From the NCBI GenBank assembly GCA_013396525.1, contig VWYX01000284.1, positions 310,001 through 374,000 on the forward strand: a stretch of 64,000 nt of DNA, written 5' to 3'. This DNA comes from Chaetorhynchus papuensis. Its lineage: Eukaryota > Chordata > Aves > Passeriformes > Rhipiduridae. Under the pieces are notes generated by a model, which saw only the letters and a program-made list of their open reading frames with translations, ran no database searches and was not told the DNA's origin. Shown here one piece after another: positions 12,701 to 24,386 of the stretch (positions within the stretch are counted from its first letter, which is position 1; every line of letters starts with the position of its first letter). The position numbers and the translations under genes are program-made.

Positions 12701-14605
12701 TTTTCCATCTATACTGAAAATTTTTGAAAGTGGGAAGAGAGTGTGGCATGATGTGTTGTTGAGTTTCACATTAATGGGTTTGCAAAGCCTGAAATGTGGA
12801 CTTGAAAGTTACAATTTAAAACTAAATGAGATTATTTTCAAGTGATTGTACTTTTGCAGTAGAACTGATCGCTTTTGTGCTTTTCTTCCCAAATGATGAT
12901 AATGTCTGTCATTTTCTTGCATTTCTTTAACAAAAGCATGAGTGTAAACTGTCCTTGATCAAAAAGTTAATCTTAGACAAAGATACGAAGTAAACTCTAT
13001 TTAGAAAAAAAAGGACTGATCAGTTACACTTGCTGTTCTGTTTAAAGGTTATGTATTGGAGCTAAGACTTCCTAAAACCACTCTAAATCTGACTTTGTAA
13101 TTTAGATCATAAATGCATTTTGGTAAACATTTAGGAAAGATTGATTGAGCATTGGAATGGGCTGCCCAGGGAGGTGGTAGAGTCCCCGTCCCTGGAGGTG
13201 TTTAAGGAATGACTGGACGTGGCACTCAGTGCCATGGTTTGGTTGTGGTATTCAGCCATCAGTTGGACTTGATCTCAAAGGTCTTTTCCAACCCAATAGA
13301 GTGTGAAAGGTTTAAAGTGTGCTGTATAAGAATAAACCATTGGGTGTTTTGATTTCCTGTCCTGCTGGCAGCATCTTTTCATCCTCCGAGAAGCTTGCCT
13401 AACTGATCTCTATGGATGAGTGCAGGAGTTGGGCTTGGCCATGTATATGCACTATATATACATATGTATGCTCTGTGAATCTGTGTGTAATGATACATAC
13501 TTTAACTAGTTTATTTACACCTGGGAGTAATAACAAGTCAACTAACAGACTTCAGTATCGCTCTCGTTTAGCTCAGTGCAAAACAGTGAACGTGGAAAGA
13601 AGCTTGGAAATGTGATGGTTTCTACCAGCCGGAATGTTGTACAAACGGGAAAAGCTGTAGGTAAGAAATCTACTTAAACTCAGTTTACATCTAAGCCAGA
13701 TCTTTTTTGAAGAAGCATCCCATTCCTCAGTTGTATTTTGTTTTTGTCCAAGTGTACTTTATAACATGCACCAATCAGAGCAGCATTTTGAAGGGTAAAG
13801 CTGCTGATTGAGGCCCCATATATTGTGTAATGGAAAGAGAAGCAGCTGTACAAAGAAATTAGTGTGCATTCCTTTTCCAGTGTGGCCAGGAGATAAATAT
13901 GGGAAGAGAGATGTTCAGGTAAGAGATCCCATGTAATCTGGTAAACACTTTGTCCATACCACCATCTGCATTGAGTTATTCTCAACTTTGGTATCACTTT
14001 GACTGAAACTATCCAAAGCTGGTTGAGATGAGAAAAAGTCCTTGTGTCAGTTTCTGCAGATTTTGCAGCAGTCTGTGATTTTCTGGAAAAGCACTTGTTG
14101 CACTTGAACAGGGGCATCATCACCTTGTCATCTTGCAGTGTGAGATAATGGGAGTTCACCCGCTAAAGGGTCTGATAGTTTTTTGGCAGTAGCTGTGCCA
14201 GAAATTGTTTAACTTTCTCTTTTGCTCTGTTGGAGTCTGTCTTTTCTTTTTGCTGTGGTGCACTCTGGTCAGGAGTGCCTTTCAGCCCAAAGTCTACCAA
14301 GCCTTCCCAGCCAAAGGACATCATAGGCCATTTCTGCTGAGCTACTGTGTTCAAGTTCTTTGAGTATTTCCTGGCACAGACTCTGGAATTGGATTTTAAA
14401 TCCCAAATTGCACAACCAATTGAGTAATTTTTAAATTTTTTAAAAAATATTTCTTTGTAGCAACTCAGTAAAGATAACACTTCGCTACTGATCTCTGTTT
14501 TGTATTGCAGGTCAGTCTGTTGGAGGAGCCTTCACAAGTGCAAAATCAGCTATGTCATCCTGGTTCTCCACTTTCACACAGTCAACCCAAAGCCTTGGGG
14601 ACTAA
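704..14605 (+). CDS. AVL9: AVL9 cell migration associated, 3' nine coding exons (partial)
   Basis: AVL9 is the vertebrate homologue of yeast Avl9, a DENN-like protein of the late secretory (exocytic) pathway, also linked to cell migration and polarity. Nine exons join in frame: 704-742, 4214-4283, 4896-5443, 8237-8371, 9145-9364, 10761-10878, 11651-11704, 13572-13660, 14511-14605. They give 455 codons plus TAA. All introns are GT-AG. The translation tracks remembered human AVL9 (about 648 residues) from LILFKLILLEKK to MSSWFSTFTQS, so roughly the first 190 codons are upstream of the window. Landmarks are SDWETLDPSVLE in the linker, QQHHLLSDVTVRGFVAGATN and GTGWEGGDEWIRAQF. The C-terminus is a few residues shorter than in human. 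No frame break is seen. Identity is strong; the exact splice set needs transcript support. Confidence 0.95.
3936..3968. repeat. TG/TA microsatellite
   Basis: Alternating (TA)n and (TG)n tract in an AVL9 intron. Confidence 0.9.
4214..4283 (+). CDS. AVL9: AVL9 coding exon, 70 nt
   Basis: Encodes VLFYISPVNRLVGALMTVLSLFP and leaves one base (G) of a split glycine codon. The acceptor follows a strong C/T tract at 4140-4213 and the donor is gtaagaa. It matches the conserved human stretch, with R in place of K after VN. Confidence 0.94.
4896..5443 (+). CDS. AVL9: AVL9 large linker exon, 548 nt
   Basis: Largest AVL9 exon in the window. It completes the split glycine and then reads 182 codons from MIEHGLSDCSQYRPRKS to EEDQYGMPLAIFTK. 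The ends are conserved. The middle is a Ser/Glu/Gly-rich, presumably disordered linker that diverges from human except for SESDWETLDPSVLE and LPITVQPQANTG. The donor is gtaagc at 5444. A short hairpin lies 57 nt upstream in the preceding intron. The ATG at 4902 is internal and is not a start. Confidence 0.95.
5887..5995. repeat. AT-rich/TA microsatellite ending in poly(A)
   Basis: TATATG/CATATA-type alternating sequence about 90 bp long, followed by a run of about 16 A, in an AVL9 intron. Confidence 0.9.
8237..8371 (+). CDS. AVL9: AVL9 coding exon, 135 nt
   Basis: Forty-five whole codons, GYLCLPYMALQQHHLLSDV through QQKHLSDAIVE, phase 0 on both sides. The peptide is essentially identical to human. 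The acceptor is ctccag and the donor gtatgg. The 2.8 kb intron before it contains an AT-rich microsatellite at 5.9 kb and nothing else recognisable. Confidence 0.95.
9145..9364 (+). CDS. AVL9: AVL9 coding exon, 220 nt
   Basis: Reads IEDAHVQIHDPELRKILSP through YLHALLAAVLQP and leaves one base (G) of the next codon. It contains the highly conserved GTGWEGGDEWIRAQF. The donor is gtagaa at 9365. Confidence 0.95.
10761..10878 (+). CDS. AVL9: AVL9 coding exon, 118 nt
   Basis: Reads DNEKILSDFGTAFVTAWK through HPALAEVNS, leaving two bases (AG). I placed the donor at gtaagg (10879) and not at the earlier gtaaat (10868). The longer form keeps frame with the next exon and restores the A-E-V-N-S-S-H match to human A-E-I-N-P-N-H. 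Confidence 0.92.
11651..11704 (+). CDS. AVL9: AVL9 coding exon, 54 nt
   Basis: Short exon encoding HPFQGQYSVSDVKLRLS and leaving two bases (CA) of a split histidine. The acceptor is ttctag and the donor gtaagt. The 1.9 kb intron that follows carries a CR1 fragment at about 13.14-13.31 kb. Confidence 0.92.
13135..13312 (+). mobile_element. CR1 LINE 3' fragment, sense, in AVL9 intron
   Basis: Carries the diagnostic 'gggctgcccagggaggtggt', 'gactggacgtggcactcagt' and 'ggtcttttccaacc' blocks in the sense direction. It is about 180 bp, 5' truncated, and the terminal ATTCTATG repeats are eroded. Confidence 0.9.
13572..13660 (+). CDS. AVL9: AVL9 coding exon, 89 nt
   Basis: Completes the split histidine and reads SVQNSERGKKLGNVMVSTSR through QTGKAV, leaving G of a glycine. 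The acceptor at gtttag (13566-13571) is the choice that restores the human-like S-V-Q-N-S-E sequence. The donor is gtaaga. The phase-1 donor is also compatible with the unexplained exon-like segment at 17828. Confidence 0.92.
14511..14605 (+). CDS. AVL9: AVL9 terminal coding exon and stop
   Basis: Reads GQSVGGAFTSAKSAMSS through FSTFTQSTQSLGD and ends at TAA 14603-14605. The human protein, as I recall it, carries a few more residues (a short T-E-P-P-type tail). The C-terminus here is slightly shorter, with no sign of a frameshift. Confidence 0.93.
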
Positions 14606-16060
14606 ATGCTGGTTTGGCAGAATGCTGCTGACTATTTCAGGTGCAATCTTTCTCTGAGCTGTAAAAAGACCACTCCAAAATGTAGGAGTGGAGATTAACT
14701 ACCCAGGACCAAAATAAGGTATATGTTGCTTGCAAGCAGATGTGGAATGTTATTATTCACTTTCCCTAGAAGTATAGAAGAATGGTGTCACCATGCAATG
14801 GGATGGTATTTGCAGTATATTGGTTATATTTAAAATGACTACTTCTCTTTAAAACTGAGCCTTTATAAAGACATTAGCAAATGGGGCTTGTTGCAAGCCA
14901 AATGTGTTTGACTTTAGATTTGTACATTTTCTTGGATGTTGAAGATATTTATGTAAAGTAGTTCTATTTTTCAATCTAAATAGCCAAATGTTTGTGAATT
15001 CTTGTTAGAAATAAGCAGAATATAAATAATAATTCTTCTTTTAGGTTGGATTTGAGAGAATCTCTGCAACCCTTAAAGGGTGGAACTTTCATGCTTTTAC
15101 CTGCAAATTAAAATCAACAAGGTGCAGAGTAAGACTGTGGCTGACAAGGGGTTTTTTTTCCCTCTATCCTCTGTATCCATGTAGAGTTGTTTGAATTAAT
15201 CTGTCTCTAGCTCTTTTTGTGTCTCCAAATCTGTGTGACAGTTGCAAAATCAGTAGTTTTTTTCAAGTTATGCAGTAGACCTTCATACCTTTGCATATAT
15301 TTTGGCTGAGTTTTTCCCCTGGGACGTGAATGGGATTCCAGTTGGAGAGATCTCTTCAGGGAAAGTATTACAAAGCATTTCTCCCAAATTGGGATTGGAT
15401 CATAGACAGTTTTGTGAGGTCTTGCTCTGTTAGGATGTAATACAACATTAATGTAGTTGCATACACATGAAGTACTAAACCCACCCAAAACTAGCACAGT
15501 CGCAAACTCTGCATGTTCTGGGCTTTTTTTTCCCCAGTAAAGTTATGAGGACTCTTCCAAATGAAAATCAGCTATGTGGATTTTCTGTGTTGACTCAGGG
15601 AATGTGCTGTTTGGATAATTGCTTTCTTCATAAGGAAAGTAACACTAGAATTGAGAGTAACTAGAACAGCTCAGTTCGTATCCTTGTGTGAAGAAATAGA
15701 ATAGTTTATTTGAAAAGATGTGGCACAATGCTGTATTTCCTATGTAACAGGCATGTGGTGTTTTCTGTATGCAAGCGTATTGCACTTCCCACATTTCTTG
15801 ATTCCAAGGGAGATTATTTCCTGTTTTCTTGCAATGTGTGTGCCTCTATATGCCTTCTGACATCCCCACATGTTGCTCTTAACATTTTCTACATTACATT
15901 ATCAAGTGTTCCAACTTCTGTGTATCAAAAGGCTCTTAGTTTATTGCCTCATCAGTATCTGTCAGCATTTTGCCATGTTCTTTTCTGGGGCCAAGATTTG
16001 TAGTCATGGTTATTTTTGCTATTCCTCAAATAAAATGGAGCAGCTGTACAAGAGATAAAC
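14606..16060 (+). other. AVL9: AVL9 3' UTR (extent inferred)
   Basis: Sequence after the AVL9 stop is AT-rich and has no conserved coding frame. The first canonical AATAAA on the plus strand is at 16029-16034; further ones are at 18307 and 19455. The first would give a UTR of about 1.45 kb, but longer forms are possible. Confidence 0.5.
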
Positions 16061-19000
16061 AAGAAGGCTTGAATGTTTTTAAGAAATTATGTTTTAATTC
16101 CTTATGTGCATTTGTAAAGCTAATAGAAAAGCCACACTTGCATCACATTGTCACTGTCCAGCAACTTGGTTGTCAGTTTTTTTGCTTCAGTGATTTGAAA
16201 ACATGGGATCTGGTTTAAAGCCTTCTTTTAATTTTTTTTTCCAGGACAGACTATATAGAATGACTGTGGAAAACCTGAAAGTAAACTGCTAGTTTGAATA
16301 GTTTGATTTGAGAAGGGCAAAAAGGCCCCTAAAGCTCTACTCATTTATTGCTTCTGACGCATAAGCAAGATATATCTATCAAACTGCAGCTATTGCTCCT
16401 GGTCTCTGTGTGTCTTTGTATATCTCCTAAAACTTCTGATGCTCTTTTCTGTTTTATTCTACAACTCTGTAATAGACACTTATATCTTTTCAAAGACTAG
16501 GTATTACTTTATATGCAGTGAAGTAAGACTAGAGCTGTTTATTCATGGTGTGTCTAGAGCTTTTCGATTCAGCATGCAGATAAGAAAATAACCCAAAATA
16601 ATCACTTGCTTTTGTGAAGTGACTAACATATTATCTGCTGTCTGGGATTTAAGTGGTCAGGGTCCCTGTTGTAATGAAGAATGAAGAAAGGTCCATAAGG
16701 GATTTAAGCACCTATAAAACTAACTTCAGCAACTTAAGGCATACCTAGGTAGATTTAGGCTTAGGAGCTCACAATGGTGAGTTCTGGAAGCCAGGCAAGT
16801 GGTTGGTATTTATGTGTACAAGCTGTCGAAGCAGGACCTTCAGGGATCCCTTTTCAATATCCTTGTCTTTGTCACCTCCTCACCTGAGTTTTCTCTGTTG
16901 AATTCTCAAATGCTTCCAATTTATGTGGCAGATTTATAAGCTCTCTGCATTCCCCTTATTCCCACAGATTACTTCACTGGCCTAGGGATTTTAGAAAGCT
17001 GACCTTTGTTTGTTTGTTCGTTTTCTGGTGGATTAATCTGAGGAAAGACAGAACGAGGTGCCCTCATCAGCTGCTTGTTGCTTCGTACAGTGATTCTATT
17101 GTGATACTTCAAAATTTTTCTCGTATGGGCAAGAAAAGACCAGACAGGTCTTTCTCTGCAGCCTTTTTCTTACTGTCCCAGCTGCCTCTGTTGTGGAACC
17201 AAACATACAACCTGATTAAGAGTATTTTCCTTTCTTTACAAATGACAGAATAAAAAACTTACATTACTTTTCAGTCTTTTTAAGAACTGGCACCCTGCTA
17301 GCAAGTCGGACTCAGATTTAAACAGTGATTAAGACTTATGGAGAGTAGGTGGAGATGAAGTGATCTTCATAATTAGTTGTCTTCATTAACATCTATGTTT
17401 GCTCTCCAACATTTGCTTAAGCTTACTTTTGGGTTGTAGGAAGGCATGCAGCCACTGAGGTTCATCCAAGCTCATCTAGTTCTCTTCTTAATTTAATGCT
17501 TGTAACCTCTTTAGTTAAATCCAATGCAAATGCAAGTTATTTTCCCCTGCTCTGTTTTAAAATTTCCAGTGCAGGCATTATTAATTATTCAGAAAGATTT
17601 AGGCAGTCGACTTCCATTTCAAAAGCCCTGACATTCATTTCTGCCCCATAAGGAACAATGGCTCCTAAGTGAATTGGTGATGGTGCCTCCAGTCAGTCAG
17701 CTGTGCAGGTATTGTTACAGCTCTGTCGTGATTTGATGTTGCAAAGGTATTTCTGGCTGTCAACATGCAGCACACACTGACTTACAGGTAACACAAAAGC
17801 ACACCTCTCAACTTTCTGTCATCACAGGCATCAACCTCAGCTTTTTGTATGTGCCAGCATTTGAGGAACTGCCCGTTGAGCAGAGATACAAGATGTAAGT
17901 CCCCAAAACCCCACAAGACTTAAGTATTGCTGACCTTATATTTCATTTGACTAAAGTGTTCAGCATCTTTCATCAGTCATTTTCATGTCATAACCTTAAT
18001 TCCTGTACACATCTCACATCAGTTTCCTCAAATGTCACAATTTAATTAGAATTTTTAGGTCAGTGTTCTGGTACATTGCACTGGTTTGACTTTGTACTTC
18101 TGTTTTAAGCACCTTTGTAATTAAATATAATATTTTGCCTAAATGAGCTTCTGATTTCCATACAAATTATTACTAAGCAGAGAAACTAATGTGGCAGTAT
18201 TTAATTGTAAAAGTGAAGATGTGAATGCAGTTTTTAAACATAGAAACTATTGCTTGATAATGGAACCTTCAAGTAATGTATTTGATTTTTCTTGTGCTGA
18301 TTGAAAAATAAAATACATCCAGCCTGTTTAAAGTCCCATCTGCTCAAAAAGCTGTATTATTTTAATAAATTAATTCCACCGGAAGACACTTGTAGGCATC
18401 TGGTTTTGATATTGGTAGCTGCTTGTAATTCACTGGCAGTCTTTTTGAAATTTGTCTTCCATTTAAACTGATTATGGATGCTGCTTTTTGCAAATTTATG
18501 ACAAGAGAATCCTCTAGTGGGACTTTTTATTCCCTGTGGGGTGCTGCTTGTTGTGAATTGATTGAAGTCCTCAGGAGGTCACAGACCTCTCTTGTTTCGA
18601 TAAGAATTTCAAGTATAACTAAAATTTTGGTGTAGTTTGGCTTCAAAGTAACTTGTAGTTTCTGTGGATTGTGACATCTGGTCAGAATCAAGATGCTGTG
18701 TAAATTAATTGCTGCCCATCCAGTTCGCTGCCATAGTGAGCTGCTTTAAAACTTCAGAACTTCTATTGCAGCTGTCGCTGTACCTGTCTGAGAACAATTT
18801 GGTAAATGGGTGCTTCCAGAAGGAGAAAAACATCTGCCTTGGGTGACACTGAGATGTGAGTTAGACAAAGGTTATGGCTAGAGAATGGTTGCAATTCCCT
18901 AAAATTTGTTAAGGTTTTTCCAACTGTGTGCAAGTAGTTGTGCAAAGACACTGAAAGATAAATTTACATTGTGTTTTTTTATGCACTGCAATTTCGCTTT

Positions 19001-22000
19001 CTTGCAGGTATTGGTTTTCATTAAAAAGGGCAATATGGAGAGTATTCATTAAAGGGAGAAACACTACATTATTGTGTTATGATTAAAGATGTATGACAAA
19101 TTGCTTCATGGTGTTTTGAGTCTTTAATGCTGTAGTGGAGAAGGGACTGACTTTAAAAAGCAGGCACAGAGCTTTATTTCTGTGATGTTTCTGGTCTTGA
19201 CCCCATTCTTTAACGACCATCAGCAGCAATGTTTGGATTCATAAAAAAATATGGAGATGGATTACTTCTGTCAGTTAAATAGTGACCCTTACTCGGATTA
19301 CCTAATGCCTTGTAAATTGACATCCTGTGTGCATAACATCTGTATACAGGTGCCTTAATCTCAGTTGGGATGGAACTTTGAAGTCTAGCTGTCTTGAGTC
19401 AAAATTGTTTAATCCATACATTGCTCCTCTTGTACTAATACCTCAAAATCAGCTAATAAAGTAAGGTGGTTTTTTTTCTTCTCCACCTGAATTTATTGAC
19501 TAATACTGATGAAAGCACAATTACCGTTTGCTGTAATAGTAGCAGACAACACCTACAAAATCATCTTTTCTTGTCTGAATCCAGATCACCAATAATGTGG
19601 CACTGCTTTCTGGGTCAGGTGAGCATAATCAAGCAAGAATGTTTAGACTGAAGGAAGAAGAGATACTTGAAGTGAAGGCAGATGTATAGCTATCACCTTG
19701 TCTTAAAAACAATATGGGAATTAACATCACTTGCATACTGTATGAAATAGATGGAAAATACTGGAGAAGGGATCTCAGTTGATTTCTCATCTCTGAAGCA
19801 ATGCACACAGAAACACAGTGGAGAATTTAAAAGTCCAGGCATACCGGGAAGTGGCAAAAAAATAACACTGAGCTTAACATACTGCCTAATGTGACCTGTG
19901 GTTACTGACTTTGGCGCTGTGAATAATTTGTGTGTATATGGATTTTGCCATGTGCCAAAGAGCTGGCTGAAGCATATGTCAGCTCTTAAATTTTGGAAAT
20001 TGTTTCATGATTTTTTTTCTCTTCATAAAAAAACATGTGTTCAGCATTAAATTAGCTAGCTGTGCTTCTTGCACTTTCCAAGTAAAATCTCGGCATCAAG
20101 ATTTATCTTGATGTTTAGCACACGATCAGAATACTCTTCAAGGTCTACAGGACATCACTGCCTTTAATTGTTAGTTTATTTTATTGGTAGGACCTTTTAT
20201 TGCCCTGTTTACCAGCTCTTTGGTCATATTAATGCAGCAGAGTGCCCCTGTGTATCCAGTGCAGTTCCCTGTTTGAGGAGATGAAGTCAGGTAATGCTCC
20301 AGGTGCCCAAACTTCAGCACTTCAGGAGTGGCGTGTGTACAATGCCTGAACTCTTTCTTTGCTGAAACAGAGGTGCCTGGTTGTCACAAGTTAGACCAGG
20401 CCCTGGAAGAGCTGTGTGGTTTAGAGGAGCTGGGCAGAAAAGCACACACAGAGATACTTCTCTTTCACCTTCACGCCTCTTCCATGTCAAAGGCTCTGTG
20501 ACTCTGTACTGACCCAGGTCTTGCTCTCACCCGCTGGTTCAGGCTGCTCACTGACCTCTTCCATACTGGAACCTGGGAGGTGTGTGAAGATGTGCATGTG
20601 CCATATAGGCTGGCTCCTGGCATCAGGAGCCATCCCTGCATTTTATGGACTCTGATACTCCTCCTCTGGGTTTGTAGGCTCTGTAAGAACTCTGCCTTGC
20701 TGAACTGGACTCATGAGAAATGTTGTAGGAGGGAGGTGTTTTAAATACTTCTGAAAGTGGAACTAAACAGAATTTTGTGTGGCTAATATTAAGCATGAAG
20801 TGGAAAGAAACTGGTTTTAAGGGTGAACCTGCTTCAGAGTCTGCCTAATTTATAGCTCCTTTCATGTAGGAATCCAGAGCCAAAGCCAGAGAGCAACTTG
20901 AACATAGCTGGAAATGGGAAACAAAGGAGGAAAAACACTAGCCTGGATAATAAGTTCAGAGGTCTGCAGGTTTGTCCACAGGTGTCCCTTAGCTGTACTG
21001 CAGTGTGGCAGCTGCTTGTGCATCTTCACAGAGGCATTGAGAAGTGAAATAAATAATGTGAAAACCAGTAGTGCCTTAAATCTTAAAAATAATATTTAGA
21101 ATGTTATCAAATTATTTCCCCCTCCCAAATTTAACTATGTCTGATCCTGTTCTCTGTAAAGCTTGGCACAATTCACTGTCCCAGATCTGATCCTTTACAA
21201 CAAAAATTAAACTTGCAATTATGTATGTATTTAAACAACTGCAAAAAATGATTGAATGCATTAAAAATTAGCAGAGGTCAGATCACTTTTTTTATTACAT
21301 AAGGTAAGGGAAACTGAAACTGTGTAGGACTGACTTAAATTAGCTTTACCAGAAGAGGTAAACTTTGTTGCAAATGTAGCAGAGCCTGAGGACCGGAGTT
21401 GATTCATTGAAACTTGTATGTAAATATCCTTCAAAGCCAAGTACACGTTGAATAGGCTAAGATTAGGCTGAAGCTTTGTAGTGAGACACTAATTAGATCT
21501 CTGTGAAGGCTTTAATCATATGTGCTCTATGAAATGAGAACTGCATTTTTTTCAGCTGTTGTCTTTGTTCCTGTAGAAGTATTTCTCTAATTCTACTACT
21601 AGTGACCACTTCCAGGCAGATGACAATGCTTTGCCTGCACAGTTTCCTTCTTGAATTATGCAAGGAAAGAATTTAGACCGGAGAATAGCATTTACCAGCT
21701 GTTTTCCTTTGGGGATGAATAGTGGCTCAGCAACTAGTTGTGTAAGTGAACTAATAATGTCTTTAGCAGTCACTGGAGAACTGTTCACCACTTCACTAGT
21801 CTCGTCTTTAAATGCCATATTATTAATAGCAAATAAATTTTAAATAAGGTTCTATATAATCTTGGGCCACATAAAATACAAAAAGTACAGGTAACATATA
21901 GAAAAAAAAATTTAAAATGTAGATGAGCAGGCAGTCACATAGACTGACTGTATTTCAAAAGATGTTCCTAAATGGATAAAATCAAGTTCTTCCAGCTTCT

Positions 22001-23150
22001 GTGAGGCAACTGTGACTTAGAGCCACTGCAATTTAGTATTTCCTATTTAGTTATTTTCTATTTTAATTCACCCCTTTTTTTGTTTGTTTTTCCTTCAGTA
22101 AGAAACTACACATAAAATTTTAAACTCAGGTTGAAAGTTCTCAGTAGCAGAACTAGCCCACTCTGCTCCCTCACTAGCTATAGATCATCTGCACTTAAAA
22201 CACCACAGCCTTGTCCTAAAGCCTAATTGCAGCCTGGTAACAGTAGAGTGAAGTGAGAACCAGCCACAGAACTGAGCAGCCCATCCAGGCTGAGTTACTT
22301 GGATACAGCTCATGTTTTTGCCTGAGGTGTGTGATATTCCAAACTGCATTATAAAGGAGGATCTCTGTCTTTCTTTATATGTATGCTCCCTTGCACAGGC
22401 TTGCAACATGAAGGCAGTATAAACAGACCTATCAGCAGGAGCTCCTGAGTCACCTCACACCTCTTATCTAAAAAATGTAGGTGTTAAAAAAAAAAGTTTA
22501 TGTAAGGGTAAATGCAAACATGTTATGTCACCTTCATTAAAAAAAAAAAAAATTGGTAGCTTGCCATTGTTACTCTGAGTCCCATAAATCCTCACATGGC
22601 ACAAAATGCCAAAGTGTCAGGAACAGTTTCATATAAGGCAGCTTTCTTAATCTAAAGTCCCTCTTCTAGTCAAAACCTTTAATAATTGTACAAGACAAAA
22701 TTTTGTACAGCCCCTTGGGACCTAGCCCAAACAATATATAGGTGTTGTCTTCATTGAAGGCTGCAGTTGTTATTTACTGCAATAAGAAACAATTAAGGAA
22801 AAGCCAGCAACAGGCTGGACAATGGAGTAAATAAATTTGCTCTTGATTACTGAAACTGAAAATAGGTCTGCCATCTTCTGAACTTACAGAAAACGTTCCT
22901 CCTTAATGCCTGCTGTTCTTCGCTTTCCATAGGGCAGAATTTGTACCAAGAGTGGAGAAGTGCTGATGTACAAAAATGGTAGCAGGGGATTCCAGTCCTA
23001 TGTAATCCTCAGTTTGACTCCAATTTCCAGCTTTTGCTGAGTCGTAGTGAGCACAGTCAACTTAATATACTCATCTCCAGGCTTTTTGCAGCTTAACTAT
23101 TTCTAGCTGCCTTCAATAAGCTACTTGCTACAAGTGTGCATGTGGTGGGA
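16061..23150. other. AVL9-KBTBD2 convergent interval, no confirmed gene
   Basis: About 7 kb of AT-rich, unique-looking DNA between two tail-to-tail genes. The open frames here are short and unconserved. The one segment with exon character is at 17828-17894 (reported as a finding). No complete transposable element is recognised. Confidence 0.6.
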
Positions 23151-24386
23151 GGGTGGCACAACTCTATTTATTTCAACCAAAAAGCACACTCAGGCAGTTG
23201 GATTCAGTCTTTTTTAATAAATTAATGTCATTCAAAATACAGTGCCAGAACATGATGCAGCTGAACATGCTAGTAAGGTTTGTCATGAAGCACCTGTGTT
23301 CATGTTAGGTTGGCGGCACCCCGCTACTGCTAGTGGTTCCTGGGATTAATGCCAGAGCAGCACTAGGCATCTGCTCTCCTGCACACACAGCACAGGATAT
23401 TCCTGAAGTTTGCTTCCCCCCCCAAAGTAAAAAACCTGACAGCTAAGGGATATCTATACACAATCACACTACAGTAATGCTTGTTATTAAATTAACAGAA
23501 AATAAAGACCTGGTTAATCCACACTAAAACTTTGTTTTACAATGGAAAAATACATCAGCAGCAGGAAGTAATATACATGAGCCAATGTTACTGTAATACA
23601 GAATGTGGAGGCATTTACTGATTAAAGCCCCACATAGACCCGCACTATGAGGGCTGGCAATTCCTATTGCAAGCCCAGCAACTTAAGTCCACACCTGGTA
23701 ATCTACCAGCTGCTTGGAAGACCTGTATTCTAAATAGACAGGTATAAGTTAGTGAAAATAGACTACATGCACCTCATCATACAGCTTGACTGAACCTGCA
23801 GTCATTTTGCCCAGCATGTTACCATACAACGGAAGATCTACCCTTCCTACCACAGGTAGATCCATGGGATTTGTTTCTTTTTCTTTTAATGGCATTACTA
23901 TACCAACATAGATATTAGTATTTAGTAAGTGCAGCACAGTTCTTTAATTAGGCCACACTGACAATTATATAACTAGCACTTAAGTAGAATATCCAGAAGT
24001 AGTTAAAATGTAACTGGAAGATACTTTCAAAAGAGTTGTGACATCATCCTAGAAACAATAACTACTTTTTTTTCTGAAGCTAATTTTCCTGAACCGAGAC
24101 TTTATAGAACTAGAATTCATTCTTTAGACAAGTCAGATGCTTAAGCTCATGATATACATATATTTTTCTCAATTATCAGATAATAGTATTTGAGATTATG
24201 GAAGCATATCTGCTCATTTCACTAATTCATACTGAATGGCGGCAAGTGTTAGGTAGGGCATAAAAATACAATTCATGAAAGACAGCTCTGAGATTTCCAT
24301 CCCCAGACCTGTTCTTTCACAGCCATTTATTTCTTTTATTATTTTATAACTGAGCACAGACTCAGTTGTGCAGTCTAATTTGGGAG
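23151..24386 (-). other. KBTBD2: KBTBD2 3' UTR (extent inferred)
   Basis: Minus-strand sequence after the TAG. AATAAA motifs on the minus strand occur at 24335-24340 and 24326-24331, very close to the stop, and at 23167-23172. The last gives a UTR of about 1.2 kb and is my preferred end. No coding frame is supported here. Confidence 0.45.

Noticed and set aside
13680..14480. 159- and 105-codon minus-strand frames
   Set aside because: Both lie in an AVL9 intron, lack splice partners or conserved motifs, and have random composition.
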